This document shows, piece after piece, positions 1 to 7,503 of a DNA stretch of 64,000 nt. Location: NCBI GenBank assembly GCA_963720675.1, contig CAVRGH010000010.1, positions 1,488,001-1,552,000 on the forward strand, given 5' to 3'. The position numbers and the translations under genes are program-made. The notes below the pieces were generated by a model that was not told the origin of the DNA, ran no database searches, and worked only from the letters and a program-made list of their open reading frames with translations. The stretch comes from JALHSW01 sp963720675. GTDB lineage: Bacteria > Actinomycetota > Acidimicrobiia > IMCC26256 > PALSA-555. Every line of letters begins with the position of its first letter. Positions within the stretch are counted from its first letter, which is position 1.

Positions 1-123
1 GATGCCGTGCTCGCTCCCCAGGTGGAGGCGCTGGGGGTGCGCGCCGTCGTGGCCGACACCGTGATGCGCGACGCGCGCGTCGCTGCGGCGCTCGCGCGCA
101 ACACCCTCGCCGCGGTCGCGTGA
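1..123 (+). CDS. cofD: 2-phospho-L-lactate transferase (CofD/FbiA), C-terminal fragment
   Basis: Only the last 40 codons are present; the gene starts before the window. The visible end reads like the CofD family C-terminus: a hydrophobic strand followed by a V-x-D-T-x-M-R-D segment and an alanine-rich helix. CofD (FbiA in mycobacteria) joins a phospho-lactyl or phosphoenolpyruvyl group to the deazaflavin Fo to make (dehydro-)F420-0. The stop codon overlaps the GTG start of cofE by four bases (GTGA), so the two are translationally coupled. The identity rests on this short tail plus the cofE neighbour. Confidence 0.75.
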   Translation, partial: DAVLAPQVEALGVRAVVADTVMRDARVAAALARNTLAAVA

Positions 124-827
124 CCCTCTCGATCCACCCGATCGCCGGCGTCCCCGAGATCCGACCCGGCGACGAGCTCGCCGAGCGGCTCGCCGATGCG
201 GCGGCAGCCCAGGACACACCGCTGTTGGACGGCGACTGCCTGGTCGTCACGCAGAAGATCGTGTCGAAGGCCGAGGATCGGCTCGTCCCCCTCGACCCCG
301 TCGACCTGGATGCCCGGCGTCGGCTCATCGAGTCGGAGTCGGTCCGGATCCTGCGGCGCCGGGGCGATCTGATCATCAGCGAGACGCAGCACGGCTTCGT
401 GTGCGCCAACGCGGGCATCGACCTCTCGAACGTGCCCGAAGGGGTCGCCGCGCTGCTGCCGGTCGACGCGGACCGTTCGGCCCAGCACGTGCGCGACGCG
501 CTCCGCGCCCGCTCCGGGATCGAAGTCGCGGTCGTGATCTCCGACACCTTCGGGCGCGCATGGCGCCTCGGTCTCACGGACGTCGCGATCGGGGTCGCGG
601 GACTCGCCGCGGTCGTCGACCTACGCGGCACGCGAGACGCGAGGGGCCGCGAGCTCCAGGTCACGGAGGTCGCGGTCGCCGACGAGGTGGCCGGCGCAGC
701 CGACCTGGTGATGGGGAAGTCGAGTGGTATCCCGGCTGCGATCGTGCGCGGGCTCGACGCCACCTTCCTGGCCGAGGGCCGAGCCCGCGACCTCGTCCGC
801 GCCCCGAACGAAGACCTCTTCCGTTGA
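120..827 (+). CDS. cofE: Coenzyme F420-0:L-glutamate ligase CofE
   Basis: This 235-residue protein adds gamma-linked glutamates to F420-0, giving mature F420. It opens with the CofE pattern of a short strand, I-P-x-I-x-P-G-D-E-L, and then D-C-L-V-V-T-Q-K-I-V-S-K-A-E around residues 40-53. The S-D-T-F-G-R-A-W-R segment near residues 141-149 is also typical of the family. In Mycobacterium tuberculosis this domain is the N-terminal half of FbiB; here it stands alone and ends just before a separate nitroreductase. The GTG start overlaps the cofD stop by 4 bp, and the stop overlaps the next start by 4 bp (TTGA). Confidence 0.92.
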   Translation: MTLSIHPIAGVPEIRPGDELAERLADAAAAQDTPLLDGDCLVVTQKIVSKAEDRLVPLDPVDLDARRRLIESESVRILRRRGDLIISETQHGFVCANAGIDLSNVPEGVAALLPVDADRSAQHVRDALRARSGIEVAVVISDTFGRAWRLGLTDVAIGVAGLAAVVDLRGTRDARGRELQVTEVAVADEVAGAADLVMGKSSGIPAAIVRGLDATFLAEGRARDLVRAPNEDLFR

Positions 828-1429
828 GTGCGCCTGCATTCATCGAAGCGCGCCGCTCGATCCGCGCCTTCGCCCCGACGCCCGTGTCGCGACCGACGCT
901 CGACGCGCTCGTCGAGGCTGCGTGCCTCGCACCCGCACCTCACCACTCACGTCCCTGGCGGTGGGTGCTCATCGACACCGACGCAGGCAAGCAGGCGCTC
1001 GCCGACGGCATGGGCGCCCGATGGCGGGCCGACCTGACCGCCGACGGGCTGCCCGCCGCGCAGATCGACGAGCTGGTGGCGAAGTCGCACACGAAGCTCA
1101 CGACCGCGCCCGCGCTCGCGCTCGGATGCCTGACCTGGACCGGTCTCGACCGCTACCCCGACGACGCCCGTCAGCGGGCCGAGTGGGGCATGGCGCTCCT
1201 CAGCCTGGGCGCCGCGGTCGAGAACCTCATGCTCGCGGCCGCCGACGCCACGCTCGCCAGCTGCTGGGTCGCCGCACCCATCTTCTGCGCCGAGGAGGCC
1301 CGCGACTCCCTGGCCCTCGACGAAGCCTGGCTCCCCCAAGCCCTCGTCCTCATCGGCCACCCCGACCCCGGCTACGAAGTGAGCAGCCGGCCACCCATCC
1401 CGCTGGAAGAGCTCCGCACCCACCGATAG
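824..1429 (+). CDS. Nitroreductase-family protein, FbiB C-terminal domain equivalent (probable dehydro-F420-0 reductase)
   Basis: This is a 201-residue FMN-binding nitroreductase fold. It has an N-terminal E-A-R-R-S-I-R-A-F motif (residues 8-16), A-P-A-P-H-H-S-R-P-W-R-W near residue 37 and a C-terminal P-x-x-L-V-L-I-G-H-P segment. In mycobacterial FbiB the same domain is fused to CofE and reduces dehydro-F420-0. I place the start at TTG 824, overlapping the cofE stop; the only nearby alternative, GTG 828, is out of frame. Tight coupling to cofE argues for the F420 role over a general nitroreductase. Biochemical specificity is inferred from the family and context. Confidence 0.82.
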   Translation: MSAPAFIEARRSIRAFAPTPVSRPTLDALVEAACLAPAPHHSRPWRWVLIDTDAGKQALADGMGARWRADLTADGLPAAQIDELVAKSHTKLTTAPALALGCLTWTGLDRYPDDARQRAEWGMALLSLGAAVENLMLAAADATLASCWVAAPIFCAEEARDSLALDEAWLPQALVLIGHPDPGYEVSSRPPIPLEELRTHR

Positions 1430-1435
1430 CTGCGG

Positions 1436-2377
1436 TCAGCCCCGCGCTCGGAACCAGTCCACGGTGCGCATGACGCCCGCCTCCAGCGCGGTCCACGGCT
1501 TCCATCCCAGATGGATCGCGGCGCGTCCCGGATCGAGCGCGGAGCGGCGCAGCTCCCCGGCGCGCGCGGGTGCGTACCGCGCCGGGTCTCCGAAGCTCGT
1601 CGCACGGGCCATCGCATCGAAGAGCTGCTGCACGCTCGTCTCGACGCCCGTACCGATGTTCACGGTGAGCCCTCCGGCCTTCGCTCCGGCGCGGACGAAC
1701 GCGTCACACACGTCATCGACGAAGACGAAGTCGCGCGTCTGCTCGCCGTCGCCGAAGATCGTCGGACGCTCGCCGGCGAGCAGCTTTGCCGAGAAGATCG
1801 CGACCACGCCGGCTTCGCCGTGTGGATCCTGCCGCGGGCCGTAGACGTTCGCGAGCGCGAGGACCGTGTACTCCAGACCCTGGATCTCCCGGTAGTAGTG
1901 GAGGTAGTCGAGGACGGCCTTCTTCGAGACGCCGTAGGGCGACAGCGGATGCTGCGGATGACCCTCGCGGGTCGGGATCGACTCGGGGACCCCGTAGAGC
2001 GTGCCGCCCGAACCCGCGAACACGACCTTGCGCGTCCCTGCGGCGAGCGCACCCTGGATCACGTTGAGCGACCCGAGGATGTTCACCTCGGCGTCGAGCG
2101 TCGGCTGCTCGACCGAGACGATCACGCTGGGCTGCGCGGCCAGGTGGTACACGACCTCGGGCTTGCGGTGCTGGATGAGCTCGGTGACCGCTGCCGAGCG
2201 GACGTCGAGCCGCTGGAACGTCATGTGCTTGTCGCGCTGACCCCGAGCTCCCGCGAGGTTCCCGAGCGACCCACTCGACAGGTCGTCGACGACGTCGACG
2301 TCACACCCCTCGGCGAGCAGCCGGTCGACGAGCGTGGACCCGATGAAGCCGGCTCCGCCGGTGACGAGGACCCTCAT
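1436..2377 (-). CDS. NAD-dependent epimerase/dehydratase (NDP-sugar epimerase, GalE-like)
   Basis: This 313-residue extended short-chain dehydrogenase starts with the Rossmann motif G-G-A-G-F-I-G at residues 7-13. The D-D-L-S-S-G segment follows the second strand, and the catalytic Y-G-V-S-K (YxxxK) lies near residue 147. A conserved N-V-Y-G-P-R and a late R-D-F-V-F-V-D-D segment are typical of UDP-glucose 4-epimerases and related NDP-sugar enzymes. It is the last gene of the surface-polysaccharide operon and starts two bases after the stop of the pyrophosphorylase. Substrate cannot be fixed from sequence; UDP-glucose/galactose or UDP-glucuronate epimerisation fit best. Confidence 0.85.
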   Translation of the reverse strand: MRVLVTGGAGFIGSTLVDRLLAEGCDVDVVDDLSSGSLGNLAGARGQRDKHMTFQRLDVRSAAVTELIQHRKPEVVYHLAAQPSVIVSVEQPTLDAEVNILGSLNVIQGALAAGTRKVVFAGSGGTLYGVPESIPTREGHPQHPLSPYGVSKKAVLDYLHYYREIQGLEYTVLALANVYGPRQDPHGEAGVVAIFSAKLLAGERPTIFGDGEQTRDFVFVDDVCDAFVRAGAKAGGLTVNIGTGVETSVQQLFDAMARATSFGDPARYAPARAGELRRSALDPGRAAIHLGWKPWTALEAGVMRTVDWFRARG

Positions 2378-2379
2378 GC

Positions 2380-3480
2380 TCAGCCCGTGGCCGCCGAGAG
2401 CTCGACGCGGCCGCGCGCCAAGGCTGCGCCCGCGTCGACGTGGGCGCCCGAACCGACGATGGATTGATCGATCACGACTGCATCATCGCCGACGACCGAG
2501 TCCGGTCCGATGATCGAGTCGGTGATGCGAGCCCTCCGACCGATCCGGGCCCCGGCGCCGATGACGCTGTTCTCGAGCGAGGATCCGTCGCCGATCTCGG
2601 CGCCTCGGCCGACCGTCGTCTCCGACAGATGCGCCGTCGTGCCGACGCTGGCCCCGGCGTCGAGGAAGACCGGCGCGACGAGCTGGGCATCGGCGCCGAG
2701 GTCGGATGGGCCGATGCCCCAGATCCCCGGTGCGGCCTCGACTGCGTCCGGTGCAGGCGGGAAGCCGAGCGCCCCGGCGAGCACGTCGAGGTGGGCGCGC
2801 AGGTACTTGTCGGGCGTCCCGATGTCGAGCCAATAGTCGTCGCTGCCCCGGGCGAACAGGCGGCGGCGCTCTTCGAGCATGCGCGGGAACGTCTCGCGCT
2901 CGATGGAGACGGTCAGGTCGGGCGGGACGTCGTCGAGCACGGACGGTTCGAGCACGTAGGTCCCCGCGTTGATCCAGCTCGTCGGCGCGGTGCCGGCCGG
3001 GGGCTTCTCGACGAACGCCTTCACCGACCCGTCCTCGTGCGTCGGCACGACCCCGAAGGCAGATGGGTCGTCGACGTGGGTGAGCTGGATCGTCGCCTCG
3101 GCCTGGTGCTCGAGATGGAAGTCGACGAGCGCGGTCAGGTCGAGCGTGGTGAGCACATCGCCGTTGCACACGACGAAGCGCTCGTCGATGCCGGCGCTCG
3201 ACGCGGCGAAGCGGATCGCCCCCGCCGTGCCGAGCGGGTACGGCTCGGTGGCGTACTGCAGGTGGACATCCTCGAAGCGGGCATCCGGGAAGTGCTCCTC
3301 GAACGCGTCGGGCAGGTACCCGAGCGAGAGCACGACGTCGTCGACGCCGTGGCGTGCGAGCCACGCGAGCTGGCGCTCCAGGAACGGGACGCCGACGATC
3401 GGGAGCAGCGGCTTCGGCACCGTCGTGGTGAGCGGACGGAGCCGCGTCCCTGCTCCACCGACGAGGACGACCGCACGCAC
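2380..3480 (-). CDS. Sugar-nucleotide pyrophosphorylase with left-handed beta-helix tail (mannose-1-phosphate guanylyltransferase-like)
   Basis: This 366-residue nucleotidyltransferase has the signature G-G-A-G-T-R-L-R-P-L-T followed by P-K-P-L-L-P-I at its N-terminus. A V-x-N-G-D-V-L metal-site region lies near residue 106. The last third consists of hexapeptide-like turns (I-G-x-G-A-R-I-G-R-R) that form a left-handed beta-helix. It resembles mycobacterial ManB (Rv3264c), which makes GDP-mannose and lies beside wbbL and the fbi genes, as here. I chose GTG 3480 because the family motif starts there. An in-frame extension to 3579 would overlap the upstream gene and adds no conserved sequence. 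Glucose-1-phosphate thymidylyltransferase is the alternative. Confidence 0.85.
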   Translation of the reverse strand: MRAVVLVGGAGTRLRPLTTTVPKPLLPIVGVPFLERQLAWLARHGVDDVVLSLGYLPDAFEEHFPDARFEDVHLQYATEPYPLGTAGAIRFAASSAGIDERFVVCNGDVLTTLDLTALVDFHLEHQAEATIQLTHVDDPSAFGVVPTHEDGSVKAFVEKPPAGTAPTSWINAGTYVLEPSVLDDVPPDLTVSIERETFPRMLEERRRLFARGSDDYWLDIGTPDKYLRAHLDVLAGALGFPPAPDAVEAAPGIWGIGPSDLGADAQLVAPVFLDAGASVGTTAHLSETTVGRGAEIGDGSSLENSVIGAGARIGRRARITDSIIGPDSVVGDDAVVIDQSIVGSGAHVDAGAALARGRVELSAATG

Positions 3481-3491
3481 GTGCGGGGTGC

Positions 3492-4286
3492 CTACGGCGT
3501 CGACGACGGGGTCGTCGTCGAATCCGTGGCCGCGGGCAGCGTCGTCGATGCTGTGGCACCCGGTCCGCCCGTCGAGCACGACTTGGCGTTGATCGCTGTC
3601 GTCGTCCCGCCGTCGTCGGCGGGGGCCGCGGTCGCGTTGGGCGGGGTCCCGATGTCGACCGACTTCGGGAGGAACGCCACGGCCACGACCTCACCGTCCT
3701 TGAGCTTGATGTCGGACGGGCTGCCCTGCTTCTCGACGCAGTCGACGGACCACTTCACGACGCCCGGCTTGCCCGCGTACGCGGAGCCTGCGGGACACTT
3801 GTCGCCGTTGCTCCAGTCGGTCTGGTCGGGCGCCGACGTGGGCGCCGCCCAGAGCGACAGCGAATCCTCGGATGCGCTCCAACCGCCGTAGGAGAGGAAG
3901 CGTCCGAAGGTCGCGTTGTCGCCACCCTCGGACTTGGTGAAGGGGTGGATGTGCATGAAGCCGTCGCCGTGGGTGTGGATCCCGACCCGGACGTTGGGGT
4001 TGTCGGCGGCGGTCTCGAACGTCGCCGGCGGGCTCAGCCACTCGCCGCAGATGTTCGCAGCCAGGGCCGCGTGCCAGTGGTCACCGGGCGCACCGGTCGT
4101 GGGGTCGCCGGGCTGGGGCGGCACCGCGGACCCGGTGGTCGGCCGGGCCAGGATCACGCCCACCACGCCCAGCACGACGATCAGGGCGATCGCCCCGTAG
4201 AACCAGCTCCCGCCGCCCCGCTTCTTCGGTCGCCGTCCGTGGGCCCGGATCCGGGCACGCGTGTACTTCTTGCGGGAGTTCGCCAT
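3492..4286 (-). CDS. Membrane-anchored extracytoplasmic protein with a His-rich motif, function unknown
   Basis: This 264-residue protein has a short Lys/Arg-rich cytoplasmic start and one membrane span (about residues 31-48, rich in Val, Ile and Gly). An exported domain follows. Two His clusters stand out: D-H-W-H-A near residue 68, and H-T-H-G-D-G-F-M-H-I-H-P near residue 102, suggesting a metal site. The tail is rich in Thr, Ser and Pro. The ATG at 4286 restarts translation inside a frame left open from the upstream glycosyltransferase. I treat them as two genes because a one-base loss in a repeat removes the glycosyltransferase stop. I know no characterised homologue; its place in the operon suggests an envelope role. 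Confidence 0.7.
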   Translation of the reverse strand: MANSRKKYTRARIRAHGRRPKKRGGGSWFYGAIALIVVLGVVGVILARPTTGSAVPPQPGDPTTGAPGDHWHAALAANICGEWLSPPATFETAADNPNVRVGIHTHGDGFMHIHPFTKSEGGDNATFGRFLSYGGWSASEDSLSLWAAPTSAPDQTDWSNGDKCPAGSAYAGKPGVVKWSVDCVEKQGSPSDIKLKDGEVVAVAFLPKSVDIGTPPNATAAPADDGGTTTAINAKSCSTGGPGATASTTLPAATDSTTTPSSTP

Positions 4287-4299
4287 GGCGGGGACGAGA

Positions 4300-5258
4300 T
4301 TACCCGGTCGCCTCCGGCGGCCCCTGTCGGGGCCGATCCGAGGACGGGCGATCCGACGGCGGCCGATCCGACGACGGCGATCCGACGACGGGCGGACGGC
4401 ACGAACCCCCATCGCGAGGCCGGTGCGGACACCGAGATAGCCCGCGGCCGGGACGAGGAGCACCCGGCGCCAACCGTGATAGCGCTTGCCGGCGAAGCGC
4501 AGCAGCGAGCGATGGTGCTCGGCGATCATCTTGTACGGGTGACGGTCGGTGCTGGCACCCTGCACGTGGGTCACCGTCCCGCCGGGCTCGTACGCCACCC
4601 GCCAGCCGGCCCGGCCCAGTCGCCAGCAGAGATCCACGTCCTCCACGTACATGAAGTAGCCGTCGTCCCAGCCGTCCACCTCTTCCAGCGCGCTCCGACG
4701 GAGCCAGACCGCCGCGCCCGAGACCCAGTCCACGTCGCGGGGCTCGGTCGGGTCGGCGTCGAGCTCGCGGTACCGGCGCGTGAAGCGGTTGTCGCGCTTC
4801 ACGAGTCCGACGGTGCCGTGACCGACGGCGTCGACGAGGCGCGGCACCTGGCGGGCGGACGGGTACCAGGTGCCGTCGGGCTCGAAGATCGCGGGGCCGA
4901 CCGCGGCAAGGTCCGGCTCGGCATCGAGCCGGGCGAGCATGGCTGCTGCGGTCCCGTGCTCGACGCGGAGGTCGGGATTGCAGACCGCGACGACGGGCGC
5001 GGTCGTCGCGGCGATGCCGACGTTCGCCGCGGCCGAATACCCAACGTTCCCGCCCGGATCGAGGACCGGGATGTCCGGGAACCCGGCGCGCAGCGTGTCG
5101 ACCGAACCGTCCGTGGATCCGTTGTCGACGACGACGACCTCGGGGACGCCCGCGCTCGTGTCGTCGACCAACGTCCGGACGCACTCGGTGAGCAGTGGAC
5201 CGGCTTCGTAGTTCACGACCACGGCCGACCACCTCGGCGACCGGGGTGGTGGGCTCAC
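4300..5258 (-). CDS. GT2-family glycosyltransferase (rhamnosyltransferase WbbL-like), 3' end frameshifted
   Basis: An N-terminal GT-A domain has V-V-V-N-Y-E at residues 13-18, V-V-D-N-G-S-T-D-G, N-x-G-Y-S-A-A-A-N and a Y-F-M-Y-V-E-D-V-D-L-C-W-R acceptor/metal region near residue 209. These are features of rhamnosyl- and galactofuranosyl-transferases of the WbbL/GlfT class. GTG 5258 overlaps the preceding stop by 4 bp. As sequenced, the frame stays open into the next gene. The 3' end holds a 15-nt tandem repeat in which one unit has 14 nt (4365-4378). Restoring that base moves translation into the frame ending at TAA 4300-4302, 13 nt before the next ATG, giving about 319 residues. Confidence 0.85.
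4335..4393. repeat. 15-nt tandem repeat with one 14-nt unit inside the glycosyltransferase gene
   Basis: Four consecutive units begin with GATCCGA: 4335-4349 (15 nt), 4350-4364 (15), 4365-4378 (14) and 4379-4393 (15). The repeat encodes an Arg/Ser/Asp-rich tail of the GT2 protein. The short third unit breaks the codon phase and is the probable site of a one-base deletion, either slippage in the genome or an assembly error. Confidence 0.85.
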
Positions 5259-6184
5259 ATCCGGTCCCGGTACCAGTCGAGGGTGCGCGCGAGGCCTTCG
5301 CGCAGCGAGATCCGTGGCCGCCAGCCGAGCTCCCGCTCGGCCACCGTGATGTCGGGCCGGCGGCGCACGGGGTCGTCGGCCGGGAGCTCCGCGTACACGA
5401 GCTCCGAGCTCGATCCCGTGATCTCGAGCACCAGCTTCGCGAGGTCGAGGACCGTGGTCTCGGCGGGGCTACCGATGTTCATCGGTGTCTCCCAGCCGCT
5501 GTCGAGCAGGCCCAACAATCCCTCGACCTCGTCCTCGACGTAGCAGAACGAGCGGGTCTGCAGGCCGTCCCCGTAGACGGTGAGCGCGCGCCCGTCGAGT
5601 GCCTGCGCGAGGAAGTTCGAGACCACGCGCCCGTCCCCCGGCTCGAGGTGGGGACCGTAGGTGTTGAAGATGCGGGCGATGTGGGTGTCGACCCCGTACG
5701 TGCGGCGATACGCCATGGTGAGCGCTTCGCCGAACCGCTTGGCCTCGTCGTACACCGAGCGCACACCGACCGGGTTCACGTTGCCCCAGTAGGTCTCGCG
5801 CTGCGGGTGCTCGAGCGGATCGCCGTAGACCTCGCTCGTGGAGGCGAGGAGGAACCGTGCGTGGTGAGCATGCGCGAGGTCCAGGGCATTGCGCGTCCCG
5901 GTCGACCCGACGGCCAGGGTCTCGAGCGGCCGCTGCAGGTACTCCGGCGGGCTCGCTGCGCTCGCGAAGTGCAGGACCGCGTCGATCGGACCGTCGACCG
6001 GGATGTCGTCCACCACATCGTGCACGACGAGGGTGAAGCGATCATCGGCGAGCCCGGCGACATGGTCCGCGCGACCGGTCGAGAGGTCATCGACCGCGAC
6101 GACCTCCCAGCCGCGTGCACAGAGGATCCGACAGAGATGCGACCCGATGAACCCCGCCCCACCCGTGACGACGGCGCGCGGCAT
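5255..6184 (-). CDS. UDP-glucuronate decarboxylase (UDP-xylose synthase-like SDR)
   Basis: This 309-residue extended SDR has G-G-A-G-F-I-G-S-H at residues 8-16 and S-T-S-E-V-Y-G-D-P near residue 114. It also has Y-W-G-N-V-N-P-V-G, with the catalytic Y-D-E-A-K-R, and I-F-N-T-Y-G-P-H. The HPQ-x-E-x-YWGNVNP stretch is characteristic of UDP-glucuronate decarboxylases, which make UDP-xylose. The immediately upstream gene makes UDP-glucuronate, so substrate supply is built into the operon. Start ATG 6184 shares its A with the upstream TGA (TGATG). Confidence 0.88.
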   Translation of the reverse strand: MPRAVVTGGAGFIGSHLCRILCARGWEVVAVDDLSTGRADHVAGLADDRFTLVVHDVVDDIPVDGPIDAVLHFASAASPPEYLQRPLETLAVGSTGTRNALDLAHAHHARFLLASTSEVYGDPLEHPQRETYWGNVNPVGVRSVYDEAKRFGEALTMAYRRTYGVDTHIARIFNTYGPHLEPGDGRVVSNFLAQALDGRALTVYGDGLQTRSFCYVEDEVEGLLGLLDSGWETPMNIGSPAETTVLDLAKLVLEITGSSSELVYAELPADDPVRRRPDITVAERELGWRPRISLREGLARTLDWYRDRM

Positions 6185-7473
6185 CAGCGGCCCACGCCGC
6201 GGTACCCGAACCCGACGCGACGCATCGCCGCGGGATCGAGCAGGTTCCGCGTGTCGACGAGCTCGGTGCGGCGCATCGTCGTCGCGATCCGCTCGAAGTC
6301 GAGCCACCGGAACTCGTCCCACTCGGTGAGGATGACGAGCACGTCGGCGTCGACGCACGCCGCGTACGGATCGGGCAGGACCTCGATGCCCGCCAGCGCG
6401 GCGGCCGCCTCGCCCGCAGCCGGGTCGTAGGCCCGCACCGAGGCACCGCTCTCGGCGAGGAGCGCGGCGATCGCGACAGCGGGCGAGTCCCGGAGGTCGT
6501 CGGTGTTGGCCTTGAACGTGAGGCCCCAGACCGCCACCTGGGCATCGGTGAGGTCGCCGCCGCATGCATCGCGCACCTTGTCGACCATGCGCGCCCGCTG
6601 CTCGTCGTTCGAGCTCACGACTCCTCGGAGGAGCGCGAAGTCGTACCCGGCGTCGTCGGCGGTGCCGAGCAGCGCGGCCGTGTCCTTGGGGAAGCACGAG
6701 CCACCCCAGCCGGGGCCGGGGTGGAGGAACTCGAAGCCGATGCGGGGGTCGTACCCCATCCCGAGGACGACCTCACGGATGTCGGCGTTCACCGATTCGC
6801 ACAACGTCGCGATCGCGTTCACGAACGAGATCTTGGTCGCGAGGAACGCGTTGGATGCGTACTTCACCATCTCGGCCGAGGCCGGGTCCGTGACCAGCAC
6901 GGGTGCGTGGACCCCGCGGTAGAGCTCCGACACACGAACCCCGACTGCTGCGTCGTCGGCACCGACCACGACCCGTGACGGGTGGAGGAAGTCGCGGACC
7001 GCGGTGCCTTCGCGCAGGAACTCCGGGTTCGACGCGACCCCGACGTCGGCCACCGCGCCGGCCTCGCGCAGGACGCGGTCGACGCGGTCGGTCGACCCGA
7101 CGGGCACCGTCGACTTGTTCACCACGACCGCCGCGGGTTCCAGCACCGGCGCGATCTCGCGCGCGGCGGCGTCGATGGCCCCGAGATCGGCGCGACCGTC
7201 CGTACCCTGCGGCGTCGGCACGCACAGGAACACGAACTCGGCGCCGGCCGCGGCCTCGGCCGCACCGAGGACGAAGCGCAGCCGACCGGAGCGCAGACCC
7301 TCGACCACGAGGTCGTCGAGCCCCTCCTCGAGGATCGGGGTCTCACCCTTGTTGAGGCGGCGGACGCGGTCGGCATCGAGGTCGCCGCACACGACGTCGT
7401 GCCCGAGGTGGGCGAGGCACGCCGCGGTCGTGAGGCCGACATAGCCGGCGCCGACGATTCCGACCGCGCTCAC
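6184..7473 (-). CDS. ugd: UDP-glucose 6-dehydrogenase
   Basis: This 429-residue enzyme oxidises UDP-glucose to UDP-glucuronate with two NAD+. The N-terminal Rossmann motif is G-I-V-G-A-G-Y-V-G-L (residues 5-14). The nucleophilic cysteine lies in G-W-G-G-S-C-F-P-K-D, at about Cys260. The C-terminal UDP-binding domain holds G-L-T-F-K-A-N-T-D-D-L-R-D-S-P. Length and motif order match the UDP-glucose/GDP-mannose dehydrogenase family. The product feeds the decarboxylase encoded next, and both lie in the LCP-led polysaccharide operon. Confidence 0.95.
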   Translation of the reverse strand: MSAVGIVGAGYVGLTTAACLAHLGHDVVCGDLDADRVRRLNKGETPILEEGLDDLVVEGLRSGRLRFVLGAAEAAAGAEFVFLCVPTPQGTDGRADLGAIDAAAREIAPVLEPAAVVVNKSTVPVGSTDRVDRVLREAGAVADVGVASNPEFLREGTAVRDFLHPSRVVVGADDAAVGVRVSELYRGVHAPVLVTDPASAEMVKYASNAFLATKISFVNAIATLCESVNADIREVVLGMGYDPRIGFEFLHPGPGWGGSCFPKDTAALLGTADDAGYDFALLRGVVSSNDEQRARMVDKVRDACGGDLTDAQVAVWGLTFKANTDDLRDSPAVAIAALLAESGASVRAYDPAAGEAAAALAGIEVLPDPYAACVDADVLVILTEWDEFRWLDFERIATTMRRTELVDTRNLLDPAAMRRVGFGYRGVGR

Positions 7474-7503
7474 GCGAGCACCCGCTCGGTCAGTGGCCCC
7501 ATC

